A stretch of 64,000 nucleotides of DNA from Chelativorans multitrophicus (GTDB taxonomy: Bacteria; Pseudomonadota; Alphaproteobacteria; Rhizobiales; Rhizobiaceae). The translations under genes were made by a program, and so were the position numbers. Below, in pieces: positions 37,572-46,598 of the stretch (its first letter is position 1; each line of letters opens with the position of its first letter). Below the pieces are notes generated by a model that was not told the origin of the DNA, made no database searches, and saw nothing but the letters and a program-made list of their open reading frames with translations. The stretch lies in contig NZ_JAAAPL010000001.1 of assembly GCF_011317445.1 (NCBI RefSeq), forward strand, positions 1,817,001-1,881,000, written 5' to 3'.

Positions 37572-39165
37572 TATCCAACTTCCCGGCTTTAAGGGCATCA
37601 TAGATGCGATCGATGGCGGTCCCGGGCCTCGGATCGGGTGATTTTGAAAGAAGATCTCGTATCGATTGGTGGAGCTCTGCCGAGCCGCGGCCGAGTGAGA
37701 GCCCCGGCTGGTCGTCGCGCCTTGCGGTTATCAGGCTGTCGGCCACGACCAGTTCGACCGACAGCATTCGCAGAACGTCGTCCATGGCCTGGGCCGCGCG
37801 GCGGACAATGGTGGGCGCATGGTTGCCGACGTCTTCGATATCGCCGGCGGATGGCTGAACAAGGGTGGATAGCGGCTGAAGGGAAGCCGCGATCTGAGCC
37901 TGCAGGACATTGCAGATTTTGGCGAAGCCGAAGGCGCTTGCCGTCGGCTGCCGCGCCAGCATGTCAATCTTGGTGAAATGCGTGTTGATCAGGCGACCGG
38001 CGCGCTGCATGGACGCATTGGAGAGATGGGCAAAGGCGACGGCCATAGACTGTATGTCGAGCACCCAAGGCAACGGATCGAAATAAGCGGTGGGTATCGC
38101 GCCACCGAACAGATGATCGTCACCCCCGCCGAAATAGGGGCGCAGATGCTCGGAAACATCGTCAGCCCGGCATGTCACAATGCTGGGATTGTCTTCGATG
38201 CTATTGATCTGCACCGACAGATTTTTTCCTAGCCGATCGATGCTTTCGGCACATACTGCATGCATCAGCGGTGCTGTGCGAAAGCTCAGGGGATCCTGAA
38301 GATATCGCTCCGGGGATGGACGCCACAAATAGCTGCCATCGAGAATGTCGCGAAGCTGCGCCAGGATGTCGGTATAATGCATGAACGGCCGGGTAATGCC
38401 TGCGATTTCAAGCAGCGGAGCCACATTGCCATTCAGCGCCTCAAGGCTCATGGCATAGGTAATGTTGCCCGCTGCCAATACTGTCCGGGCTGCCTCCAGC
38501 AGCAGGCACCCCTGGCCAGCAGACAAAGCGTTGGACGACATGAGCGCCATGGCATCTCGACCAACTGGACGCAGAATGGGAAGACTGGCCCTGCGCAGCG
38601 CCTCATCTGCGGGAAGAACAGTGCCGTCCTCTATTTGGATGTGCCCCACGCCCATCATCGCGGCGCCGATATAGGAAAGGCTGGAGAGGTCGCCGACGCC
38701 CACCGACCCCGTTCCGGGGACAATGGGCGAAAGGCTCCTATTGACCATCGCCAGCAAGAGCTGGATCGCCTCGGCGCTAATGCCCGAACCACCAGCAAGC
38801 AGCGTGTTGAGCCGCACGATCATGGCCGCCCGGACTTCCACACGATCAATGGGCTGGCCGATCGCCCGACAATGGGAGAGCAGCAGATTGCGATTGAACT
38901 GCCGGCTGCGCTCCTCTTCGTCAAGAGCGGCGAATTCCCGATAGTCATCTATCCTGACCTGGCGTGCCATGCCCACGCCGCGGTTCACACCATAGATCGG
39001 AATGTCGGCGCGTGCCGCCCATGCCAGGGCACTTCTGGAGAGGTCTGCCCTTTCCATGCCCTGCGGGCTTGGCAGTACCTTGCAGGACGTTGCCGCCGCC
39101 GCGGCAACGTCCTCGGGCTTCAGCGCGCCTGTGCCCAGAACTAGGTCTTTGTCAGAACTCGACAT
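37558..39165 (-). CDS. MIO-less histidine-ammonia-lyase-family lyase B (ergothionase candidate)
   Basis: The 535-aa HAL-family protein keeps the Tyr loop (YGVNRGVG, Tyr58) and an NDNP-like segment (IEDNPSIV). At the MIO site it has GSVGVGDL (153-160) in place of GSVGASGDL: one residue short and without the Ser. SFRTAPL replaces SLRCxPQ. It is not a close duplicate of lyase A (different lengths and diverged active-site loops), so the two probably differ in substrate or assemble together. It sits between the system 2 binding protein (66 bp upstream) and the flavoenzyme (overlapping). Elimination of trimethylamine from a histidine betaine is the favoured reaction, by analogy with ergothionase. 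Confidence 0.8.
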   Translation of the reverse strand: MSSSDKDLVLGTGALKPEDVAAAAATSCKVLPSPQGMERADLSRSALAWAARADIPIYGVNRGVGMARQVRIDDYREFAALDEEERSRQFNRNLLLSHCRAIGQPIDRVEVRAAMIVRLNTLLAGGSGISAEAIQLLLAMVNRSLSPIVPGTGSVGVGDLSSLSYIGAAMMGVGHIQIEDGTVLPADEALRRASLPILRPVGRDAMALMSSNALSAGQGCLLLEAARTVLAAGNITYAMSLEALNGNVAPLLEIAGITRPFMHYTDILAQLRDILDGSYLWRPSPERYLQDPLSFRTAPLMHAVCAESIDRLGKNLSVQINSIEDNPSIVTCRADDVSEHLRPYFGGGDDHLFGGAIPTAYFDPLPWVLDIQSMAVAFAHLSNASMQRAGRLINTHFTKIDMLARQPTASAFGFAKICNVLQAQIAASLQPLSTLVQPSAGDIEDVGNHAPTIVRRAAQAMDDVLRMLSVELVVADSLITARRDDQPGLSLGRGSAELHQSIRDLLSKSPDPRPGTAIDRIYDALKAGKLDNAQH

Positions 39166-39230
39166 ATTGATCCGGTTCTTGGCCGGTGCTCTTCAGACGT
39201 GAAGCCCCGGCAGCTTGGTGGCAGTGATTG

Positions 39231-40778
39231 TTAGGCGCGCCTGAAATAGGCGTATTGGCAGTCGACGCCATTGGGAAGAATCATGGGTACGAGCCAGGTC
39301 TGATGCGCATAGGCCACGACATCGCTGGTCAGCCAGATAAAGGCAGCCGACTCGTCCATCAGCCGCTGCATTTCGATCAACTTCGCGGAGCGGGAATCGA
39401 TATCGAAATCCACGCTGATGCTGTCGTAGAGTTCTTCGAATTCGGGGCTGTTCCAGCGGCTCCAGTTCCAGTCGCCGATCTGGTTGGGCAGGAACCAGCG
39501 CGTATTGGCGACCGGGGCAACCGAGGTATTGAAGCTCGTGATGTAGAGCTCCATGTTCTCGCCCGATTCGTCCTTGCCCGCCGACCAGAAGCTACCGCCT
39601 TCCCGCTGATCGATTTCCACCTCTATGCCCGCGGCAGCAAGCTGCGCCTGGACGATGAGAGCTATGGTATTGAACACCGGCTCGTTCAAAACCGTCAGCT
39701 TGACCTTCAAGGGACCGGACACATTGGCTTCGGCGAGCAATGCCTGTGCTTGCTGGAGATCCTGAGTGTAGACGGGCGCCTCAGCCCAGTGGCCGGCAAG
39801 GCCAGCGGGAAGCAGAGTGTTGAGACGCGGCGCCTTACCCTGATAGGCTCCCAGCAGCACCTCGTCGATATTCACTGCCGCGCGAATGGCTTGCCGGACC
39901 TTGATATCGGCCAGCTTGGGCGACTCCGTATTAAGACCGAGCCAGATGAACTTCTGCGTGGGGATGACGCTTACCGCAACCCGACCCGAGCGCTCGAGCT
40001 CCGGCACGGTGGTCAGGGGAACCTGAGTGAAGTCAATTTCACCGGCCTCGACGGCAAGCTGGGCCGTCTTGACGTTCGATATGAACCTGACGGTAAAGCT
40101 CTCGAATTCGCCCGGCGTATCCAGGAAAAGCGGATTGCGCTTGAGGACCACGCCGTCCTGGGCGCTGAACGAAACGACCTCATAACGTCCCGAGCCCACT
40201 GGGTTGCGGCCGAACTGGGCACCGAATTTTTCCACCGCCTTGCGCGATACGATTGCGCCAGACGCATGCGGCAAGGCCGATTGCCAGATGTTGGGGGCAG
40301 GCCTTTCGAAAATGATGCTGCCGGAATATTTATCGTGGACCACCACCTCTTTGAGATCGGCCCAATCCTGGCGGTAGCTCGAAACGCGCCCCTCGGCGTC
40401 AGGGAAAGCAAAGCGCTCCAAGGAGAACTTCACGTCGTCGGCGGTCATTTCACCATAGCCGCCGGTGAACATGATGCCCTGCTTGAGCCTAAAGGTGATT
40501 TCCAGATCAGACTTTTGCTCGATCGCTTCGGCAGCGTCCAGCTGCCAGCCATAGGCGCCCACGTTGTAGTCGATGAGGCGCTGATAGACCACCCTGATGA
40601 CATTGGAGTCGGTTAGGCTGGTGCGGAATGCCGGATCGAGATTTTCAACGTCACGATCGACGCGCGCGATGAACGACTGATGCTCCTGCGAAAAGGCCGG
40701 CACGATGCCAAGCGGAGCAAGCGCGGAAAGTGCGGCCGCTCCTCCTACGAAATGCCTGCGTGAAAGCTTTGGTCCCAT
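39231..40778 (-). CDS. ABC substrate-binding protein, peptide/Opp family (system 2)
   Basis: The start is ATG 40778 after GGACAGGAG (515 aa); the longer frame to 40988 is an overlap artefact. The signal region has twin Arg, SRRHFVGGAAALSALAPLG. It is clearly paralogous to the system 1 protein (KQGIMFTGGYGEMTADDVKF versus KKGQMFTDGYGEMTADDVKF; AVNIDEVLLGAYQGKAPRLN versus AIDVEQMVLAGYQGNAQRLN). It is the last gene of the second five-gene transporter operon and is followed closely by lyase B, tying uptake to the lyase step. Confidence 0.9.
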   Translation of the reverse strand: MGPKLSRRHFVGGAAALSALAPLGIVPAFSQEHQSFIARVDRDVENLDPAFRTSLTDSNVIRVVYQRLIDYNVGAYGWQLDAAEAIEQKSDLEITFRLKQGIMFTGGYGEMTADDVKFSLERFAFPDAEGRVSSYRQDWADLKEVVVHDKYSGSIIFERPAPNIWQSALPHASGAIVSRKAVEKFGAQFGRNPVGSGRYEVVSFSAQDGVVLKRNPLFLDTPGEFESFTVRFISNVKTAQLAVEAGEIDFTQVPLTTVPELERSGRVAVSVIPTQKFIWLGLNTESPKLADIKVRQAIRAAVNIDEVLLGAYQGKAPRLNTLLPAGLAGHWAEAPVYTQDLQQAQALLAEANVSGPLKVKLTVLNEPVFNTIALIVQAQLAAAGIEVEIDQREGGSFWSAGKDESGENMELYITSFNTSVAPVANTRWFLPNQIGDWNWSRWNSPEFEELYDSISVDFDIDSRSAKLIEMQRLMDESAAFIWLTSDVVAYAHQTWLVPMILPNGVDCQYAYFRRA

Positions 40779-40827
40779 TAGTTTCTCCTGTCCCTCGCTT
40801 TGGCTGTCCGCTGGCGTTGTCCCAGAC

Positions 40828-41772
40828 CTATTGGGCGGACAGCGAAAATGGAAAATGGCATCGAACCGCGTGCTCCTGGTCGATCGCCCCCAGCTGGGGC
40901 GGTCGCTCGGAACAGACAGGCTGGGCGACCGGGCAACGCGACGCGAAGCGGCACCCCTTCGGCACGTTGACATTGCTCGGTATTTCACCGGCCAACAGTA
41001 TTGGCGGCGAGGTCACGTCCGGGCTCAGCATCGGATTCGCGGAGAACAGCGCGGCGGTATAGGGATGGGCCGGGCGGGAGAACAGCCGACGGGTAGGAGC
41101 GTCCTCTACCACCTGGCCCAGATACATGATGACGGTGCGGTTGGTGACGCGCCGGACCACATGCAGGTTGTGACTGACCATCATGAAGGTCAGGTTCAGC
41201 GACGCGCGCAGTTCCTGGAGCAGATTGAGCATTTCGCCCTGCACCGAGACATCCAGGCCCGCAGTCGGCTCGTCCGCAATCAGAAGTTCGGGTTCCAGCA
41301 GCAGCGCGCGGGCAACACCCACGCGCCTGGCTTGGCCGCCCGAAAGCTGGTGCGGATATCGGTCGAGGAGCGCCGGCGTGAGCTTCAACCGCTCAAGCAG
41401 CAGGTCCAGCCGCGTATCGAACTCGCCACGGTCCATGCGGAATATCTTGGCGGGCTCGGTCAAAAGGGCCGCGACGGTCTTGCGTGGCGACAGCGCGGCG
41501 ACGGCATCCTGCATCAGGAATTGCGCCCGCTTGCGGAATTCGCGTGGAATCCTGCTTGAACTCAGGTCCTGACCTAGCACGCTCACCCGACCGGATGTCG
41601 GCCTGGTCAAGCCGATGACGAGCCGGCTGAGCGTGGTCTTACCCGATCCGGACTCTCCGACGACCCCCACATTGTCACCCTGCTTGAGCCGCAACGAAAC
41701 GTCGTCAAGCGCATGCACCCGCCTGTTAAACAAGACGGACGCGCCTTCGATGCTCACGACATCATCAGCCAT
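40828..41772 (-). CDS. OppF/DppF-like ABC ATPase (system 2)
   Basis: The start is ATG 41772 after GGAGGAG; upstream frame extension is spurious. The 314-aa ATPase has Walker A GESGSGKTTLSRLV, signature LSGGQARRVGVARALLL, Walker [14 protein letters not shown]-loop VSHNLHV and the Opp C-terminal motif CRFASRCPVAQPVC. It overlaps the OppD-like stop by 8 bp. Confidence 0.93.
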   Translation of the reverse strand: MADDVVSIEGASVLFNRRVHALDDVSLRLKQGDNVGVVGESGSGKTTLSRLVIGLTRPTSGRVSVLGQDLSSSRIPREFRKRAQFLMQDAVAALSPRKTVAALLTEPAKIFRMDRGEFDTRLDLLLERLKLTPALLDRYPHQLSGGQARRVGVARALLLEPELLIADEPTAGLDVSVQGEMLNLLQELRASLNLTFMMVSHNLHVVRRVTNRTVIMYLGQVVEDAPTRRLFSRPAHPYTAALFSANPMLSPDVTSPPILLAGEIPSNVNVPKGCRFASRCPVAQPVCSERPPQLGAIDQEHAVRCHFPFSLSAQ

Positions 41773-42742
41773 TGCGAATCTCCTCCGCCCGGATGCAGCG
41801 CGTGAAATGGCCCGGGGCGACTTCCAGCAATGGCGGCAGGGCCGTACGGCAGGCCTCGACACAAAAACTGCATCGCGGCGCAAAGCGGCAGCCCTCCTTG
41901 GCATCGTCGATACGCGGGGCCGCACCCGGAATGAATTTCAGCGGAGTCCCCTCGGGCGCGTCATCGACCTCGCAAGCGATCAGCGCCTGGGTATAGGGAT
42001 GGGTGGAATTAAACAGCACGTCGCGCTTGGGGCCATATTCGACGATGCTCCCGGCATACATCACGCAAACATCGTCACAGAGCTGTGACACAACGCCCAA
42101 ATGATGAGAGATGAAAATGATGGACCCGGTAAACTCGGATCTCAAATCGGCGAGAAGCTGGACGACCTGAGCTTCAATCGTCGCGTCCAGCGCCGTGGTG
42201 GGCTCGTCCGCGATCAGCAGGCTGGGCTTGACCAGTAAGGCCATCGCGATGACGACTCGCTGCCTCATGCCCCCTGAAAACTGGCCGGGATAGGCCGTCA
42301 GCTTCTGGACCGGATCGGGCAGCCCGACCTTGGACAAAGCCTCGACGATCATGTCGGTGATCGCCTTCTCCGGCATGTCAGGATATCGCCGCCGCGCCAC
42401 ATCGCGAAGCTGTACGCCGATCGTAAGGACGGGATTAAGGCTGGTCAGCGGGTCCTGAAAGATCATGGCGATCTGGTCGCCAAGCATCAAGCGCATACGC
42501 TCTTCATCTATTGGCAGCAGTTCAACGCCATCGACCTTGATGCTGCCCTCGATTGCCAAAGTGTCGGCAACAAGGCCGGTGATGCAGTTGGCCAGGCTGG
42601 ATTTGCCGGAACCGGATTCCCCTACAAGTCCCAGGATTTTCCCCCTGGGGAGATTCAGATCCACGCCGCAGAGAATCTCGTGCTCCCCGTTCCCGCGTAC
42701 GCTGAGGCGCACGTCCTTTATCGACAGCAACGGATTATGCAT
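41765..42742 (-). CDS. OppD/DppD-like ABC ATPase (system 2)
   Basis: This intact ATPase of ~325 aa has Walker [15 protein letters not shown]-loop [12 protein letters not shown], signature [17 protein letters not shown], Walker [14 protein letters not shown] and C-terminal [14 protein letters not shown]. It is the working counterpart of the frameshifted system 1 gene. The start may be ATG 42742 or GTG 42751; neither has a strong ribosome site, consistent with coupling to the upstream permease stop at 42735. Confidence 0.92.
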   Translation of the reverse strand: MHNPLLSIKDVRLSVRGNGEHEILCGVDLNLPRGKILGLVGESGSGKSSLANCITGLVADTLAIEGSIKVDGVELLPIDEERMRLMLGDQIAMIFQDPLTSLNPVLTIGVQLRDVARRRYPDMPEKAITDMIVEALSKVGLPDPVQKLTAYPGQFSGGMRQRVVIAMALLVKPSLLIADEPTTALDATIEAQVVQLLADLRSEFTGSIIFISHHLGVVSQLCDDVCVMYAGSIVEYGPKRDVLFNSTHPYTQALIACEVDDAPEGTPLKFIPGAAPRIDDAKEGCRFAPRCSFCVEACRTALPPLLEVAPGHFTRCIRAEEIRNG

Positions 42743-43586
42743 ATCGGGCACTATTACTTACTGCGCGCGGGTCTCCCAGCTTACGCAAGGTCTCGCCCAA
42801 CAAGGTGAATGCCAGGGTGGCGACGGCCAGCACTCCACACGAGATCAGAACCGGAGACATGGACTCCGACAGGTTTTGATAGCCGTCCTGGAGCAGCACG
42901 CCCCAACTGGCGCTTGGCGGGCGGATGCCCAGGCCCAGGAAGGACATGCCGGCCTCGATCGCGATGATGATAGGAATATCCAAGGAAGCGAGCACGATCA
43001 GCGGGCCTGCAATATTGGGCAGGATGTGGTGCATCAGGATCCGCGCCTCCGATGCGCCGACCACGATCTCCGCCTCGACAAAAGGCACGCGGCGTATCGC
43101 TAGGGTTTGGGCGCGGGCAACGCGCCCGAAGTGTGGGATCAGCGCAAAGCCAATCACAGCCGAGATCGTAACCATCGAGGAGCCCAGAACGGCCACGGCG
43201 GCGAGGGCGAGGATGACGCTGGGATAGGAGGCGATGGCATCGAAGGCGATCAATATCGCCCGCTCGACATAGCCGGACATATAGGCGGCCAGGAGCCCGA
43301 GAATGGTTCCTCCGGTCAAGGCGATGAACGCCGCTCCCAGTGCCACCGCCATCGCCACGGAAGTCCCTACCATGTGGCGGCTCAAAAGGTCGCGACCCAG
43401 ATGATCGGTGCCGAACCAATGCTCCCAGGATGGGAGCGCCATGCGGTGGAGCACATCGATCGCATTCGGATCGTGGGGCGTGAAGGCCGGCGATATGATA
43501 GCCGTCAGAAGCAGGATCGCTACTCCGGCGAAGCCGAAGGTGCCCGAAGTCCCGATCTTCCCAGCGAACCTGGTCAGACGCTGCAT
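42735..43586 (-). CDS. DppC-like ABC permease (system 2)
   Basis: The 283-aa permease with about six spans has the family segment HWFGTDHLGRDLLSRHMVGT and the EAA-type region RAQTLAIRRVPFVEAEIVVG. The start shares a base with the DppB-like stop (TGATG). It is a close paralogue of the system 1 gene. Confidence 0.93.
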   Translation of the reverse strand: MQRLTRFAGKIGTSGTFGFAGVAILLLTAIISPAFTPHDPNAIDVLHRMALPSWEHWFGTDHLGRDLLSRHMVGTSVAMAVALGAAFIALTGGTILGLLAAYMSGYVERAILIAFDAIASYPSVILALAAVAVLGSSMVTISAVIGFALIPHFGRVARAQTLAIRRVPFVEAEIVVGASEARILMHHILPNIAGPLIVLASLDIPIIIAIEAGMSFLGLGIRPPSASWGVLLQDGYQNLSESMSPVLISCGVLAVATLAFTLLGETLRKLGDPRAVSNSARYA

Positions 43587-44530
43587 CAGGCGGCATCCTT
43601 GCTGAACCGGGGATCGGCGATCCGGAAGACATATTCGGTTATGAAGTTGATGAAGACGAACAGGACCACGACGACAAAAATGCTCCCTTGAAGAACCGAA
43701 AAGTTTCTCGATATCAACGCGTCGTAGATGACGGTGCCCAGGCCCTGGCGGGCAAATAGCACTTCAACCAGAACCGCACCGCCGATCAGCCGGGCAAAGC
43801 CCATGCCGACGACGGTTATTGTGGGGATGATCGCGTTTCGAAGCGCGTATTTGTAGAATACCAGCGACTTTCTCAGACCGTAGGCGCGGGCGGTCCGGAC
43901 ATAGTTCTGGGACAGCGCCTCCAGCATCGAACTGCGTACCAGCCGGCCGATAATGCCGATCCAGCCTATGGCCAAGGCGGTCGTCGGCAGGATCATGGCA
44001 CGGAACTTGTCCAGCAAACTTGCATCGGCGGATGCGCCTAGAACTGGCAGCCAGTTCAGCCAACTGGAGAAGATGACCAGCAGCGCGATGCCCACGATGA
44101 AACTCGGCATGGAGACAAAAACGATCGACAGCGAGGTAATCACCGCATCGATCGTGGGGGATTTGGTCATCACGCCAAAAACGCCCAGGGGAATGCCGAT
44201 GATACAAGCCAATGCCATAGAGGACACGGCCAGCAACATCGTATTAGGTACCGCTTCAACGATGATGTCCCATACGGGCCTGCCCGAGACGACATCCGTT
44301 CCGAGATTTCCGGTTAGAAGATTCTCAAAAAAGCGGATGAGACGAACATGGACGGGCTGATCGAGCCCCATCTGCTGGATATACTGCCGAACGAACTCTG
44401 GAGATGCCTGAGGACCAAGTAACGTTGAAGCAGGATCGCCAGGGACAACACTCATCAATAGGAAAATCAGCAGCATTGCTGCCAGCACAGCGGCAATCGC
44501 TGTGACTATTTTGCCCAAGAAATCTCTCAT
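43586..44530 (-). CDS. DppB-like ABC permease (system 2)
   Basis: This permease of ~314 aa has VVPGDPASTLLGPQASPEFV at the start and the EAA-region ALSQNYVRTARAYGLRKSLV. ATG 44530 (MRDFLGK) is preferred; ATG 44533 and 44545 are close alternatives. It is the first gene of the second transporter operon, with the shared dyad motif ~120 bp upstream. Confidence 0.92.
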   Translation of the reverse strand: MRDFLGKIVTAIAAVLAAMLLIFLLMSVVPGDPASTLLGPQASPEFVRQYIQQMGLDQPVHVRLIRFFENLLTGNLGTDVVSGRPVWDIIVEAVPNTMLLAVSSMALACIIGIPLGVFGVMTKSPTIDAVITSLSIVFVSMPSFIVGIALLVIFSSWLNWLPVLGASADASLLDKFRAMILPTTALAIGWIGIIGRLVRSSMLEALSQNYVRTARAYGLRKSLVFYKYALRNAIIPTITVVGMGFARLIGGAVLVEVLFARQGLGTVIYDALISRNFSVLQGSIFVVVVLFVFINFITEYVFRIADPRFSKDAA

Positions 44531-44650
44531 CATCGCGTCCCGCATTCTCCGCAAGCGGAAATTGCTTCTTTGCGGCCGTACAACAGTTGTGGGAGAGCTT
44601 GAGCGGCCATGCTCTCGAAATGATGCTATTCCGCCGCCAAATGGGTTCCC

Positions 44651-44668
44651 ATATCCCAAGTTCCGTAC
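44651..44668 (-). promoter_or_regulatory. Shared dyad motif upstream of ABC system 2
   Basis: ATATCCCAAGTTCCGTAC matches the 30260 copy at 15 of 18 positions. It lies in the 284-bp gap (44531-44814) between the urocanase-like gene and the system 2 transporter. The right half of the dyad is weaker (TTCCG for TTCGG). The gap contains no supported gene. Confidence 0.55.
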
Positions 44669-44814
44669 ATGATATATTGGCTAACGTGCAATCCGGGCGC
44701 GTTGGCACAAATTTGCACCCGACCGCGCCCGCCGATTTCCACAGTGCTCTCGAAATTGCCGGATTGAGGAAAATAATCCGGGCGCGGCGTCCGCCTGCGG
44801 CTATATGCCGTCAG

Positions 44815-46479
44815 CTATTCCGATAGGGCGATATGGTGGATTCCTTTGGCCACTATTTCTTCGTGGCTTTCGTCATATCCCGCATCGGCATACCGCATCA
44901 CGCCCAATGCGGTATCGTTGGTCAACGCATGCTCCAGCCGTTCATCGGCCTCCGGCGTTCCATCAGCGACGATCGTCACGCCGGCCGAGGTCATGTAACC
45001 GGCATAGCCGCCCCCGCCCGAATGGACGACGACCAGATCCGCCATGGAGGAACAGAGCAGCATGGCATTCAGCAGCGGCCAATCGGCGACGGCGTCGGAG
45101 CCATCCTTCATCCGCTCGGTCATAATATTGGGATGGGCCATGGCGCCGGCATCGAGGTGATCGCGACTGAAGGCCACCGGCCCAGCGAGCACACCCTCAG
45201 CCACCATGGCATTGACGGCCCGTCCCAGCGCGGTGCGCTCGCCATGGCCAAGCCAGGCGATGCGCGCCGGCAGCCCTTCAAAGGGCACATACCGGCGCGC
45301 CAGGCCGATCCAGTTGGTGATGATCTTGTTATCCGCAAACATCTCCAGCAATTTGTCGTCGATCTTGCGGATGTCCTCAGGATCGCCCGACAGCGCCACC
45401 CAGCGAAACGGACCAATTCCCCGTGCGAAAAGCGGCCGCAGATAGGCCTCGGTGAAGATTTTGATGTCGAACGCGTTTTCCACGCCGCCATCCCTGGCAT
45501 GGGTGCGGATGAGATTGCCGTTATCGAATACTTCGGCGCCGGCTTTCTGGAAATCGAGCATGGCCCGCACCTGATCGACCATGGATGCGCGGCTTGCGGC
45601 CATCAGTTGGGCTTGTCCGTCCACGCGCAAGCGCTTTACGTCGTCAAGCGACATACCCCTGGGTACGTATCCATAGACAAGATCATGGGCGGCCGTCTGG
45701 TCGGTGACGATGTCCGGCACGATAGCACGGCGCGCGATCTCCGGATAAATTTCGGCCGCGTTGCCGACAAGCCCGATGGAGGTAGCGCGCCGCTCCTTCA
45801 CCGCCCGGTCGATCATGGACAAAGCCGTATCCAGGTCAGGAGCAATCTCTTCGAGATAGCCGATTTGCTGGCGCTTCCTGCAGCGCTCGGCATCTACATC
45901 GACGCAGAGAATAGCGGCACCGGCCATGCGCCCCGCCAGAGGCTGGGCGCCACCCATACCACCAAGGCCCGCGGTGAGAATAAAGCGTCCGGCGAGCGAA
46001 CCGCCAAAACGGCTTTCGGCAATCCGCATGAAGATTTCGTAGGTGCCCTGAATCACCCCCTGCGAGCCGATATATTGCCAGGCGCCGGCCGTAAGTCCTC
46101 CCCAGCAGATCAGCCCCTTTCGCTCCAGTTCATAAAAGACTTCCGACTTGGCCCACTGGCCGACGAGGTTACAATTGGCCATTATCACCAGCGGCGCCCT
46201 GGAGTGGGTTTTCAGGAGGCCGATGGGCTTGCCGGACTGGATGACAAGGGTCTGGTCCTCATCCATGCTCAGCAGGGATTGCACGATGCCCTTATGTGCG
46301 GCCCAGTTGCGGGCGGCCTTGCCCAGAGCGGCATAGACGACCAAGTCATCGGGATTCTCGCCAACGCTCAGCACATTTTCGAGGAGGCGCAACAAAGCTT
46401 CTTGGCGCCATCCCTTGGCGCGCAACTCCGGCCCACCGGGGATGGGAAAATTCGGGTGACGGGCGTTTGGCGTCGACAT
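44815..46479 (-). CDS. Urocanase-family hydratase lacking the active-site Cys (thiourocanate hydratase candidate)
   Basis: The 554-aa protein has full urocanase length and architecture, including the NAD-binding region (GLGGMGGAQPLAGRMAGAAI) and GIGPFRWVALSGDPEDI. The LPARICW motif that carries the essential Cys of classical urocanase reads GLPARIAWLG here (Ala408). The Cys of RPLFC is also Ala (RPLFARG, 352), and the second His of VHHGGG is Ser487. It is thus a diverged subgroup, unlikely to be ordinary HutU. In ergothioneine-degrading bacteria a urocanase homologue hydrates thiourocanate to 3-(5-oxo-2-thioxoimidazolidin-4-yl)propionate, and the neighbouring desulfurase and hydantoinase genes fit the next steps. 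It is the last gene of the operon starting at 50372. Confidence 0.82.
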   Translation of the reverse strand: MSTPNARHPNFPIPGGPELRAKGWRQEALLRLLENVLSVGENPDDLVVYAALGKAARNWAAHKGIVQSLLSMDEDQTLVIQSGKPIGLLKTHSRAPLVIMANCNLVGQWAKSEVFYELERKGLICWGGLTAGAWQYIGSQGVIQGTYEIFMRIAESRFGGSLAGRFILTAGLGGMGGAQPLAGRMAGAAILCVDVDAERCRKRQQIGYLEEIAPDLDTALSMIDRAVKERRATSIGLVGNAAEIYPEIARRAIVPDIVTDQTAAHDLVYGYVPRGMSLDDVKRLRVDGQAQLMAASRASMVDQVRAMLDFQKAGAEVFDNGNLIRTHARDGGVENAFDIKIFTEAYLRPLFARGIGPFRWVALSGDPEDIRKIDDKLLEMFADNKIITNWIGLARRYVPFEGLPARIAWLGHGERTALGRAVNAMVAEGVLAGPVAFSRDHLDAGAMAHPNIMTERMKDGSDAVADWPLLNAMLLCSSMADLVVVHSGGGGYAGYMTSAGVTIVADGTPEADERLEHALTNDTALGVMRYADAGYDESHEEIVAKGIHHIALSE

Positions 46480-46598
46480 GATGGAAAATCTCCATAGACC
46501 TCGTTCTCATACTGCCGAGGGATGAGGCCTCGTCCCTGCGCAGATGACCGTTGGCGCGGCTGGGCGCCTAGGCCTGCAAAGCTGTTGCGGAACTGGGG

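Noticed and set aside
31710-46479. Ordinary histidine utilisation (hut) cluster with HutH and HutU
   Set aside because: Both HAL-like proteins lack the MIO tripeptide, the urocanase lacks its active-site Cys, and no HutG/HutI/HutC is present; desulfurase and hydantoinase genes point elsewhere.
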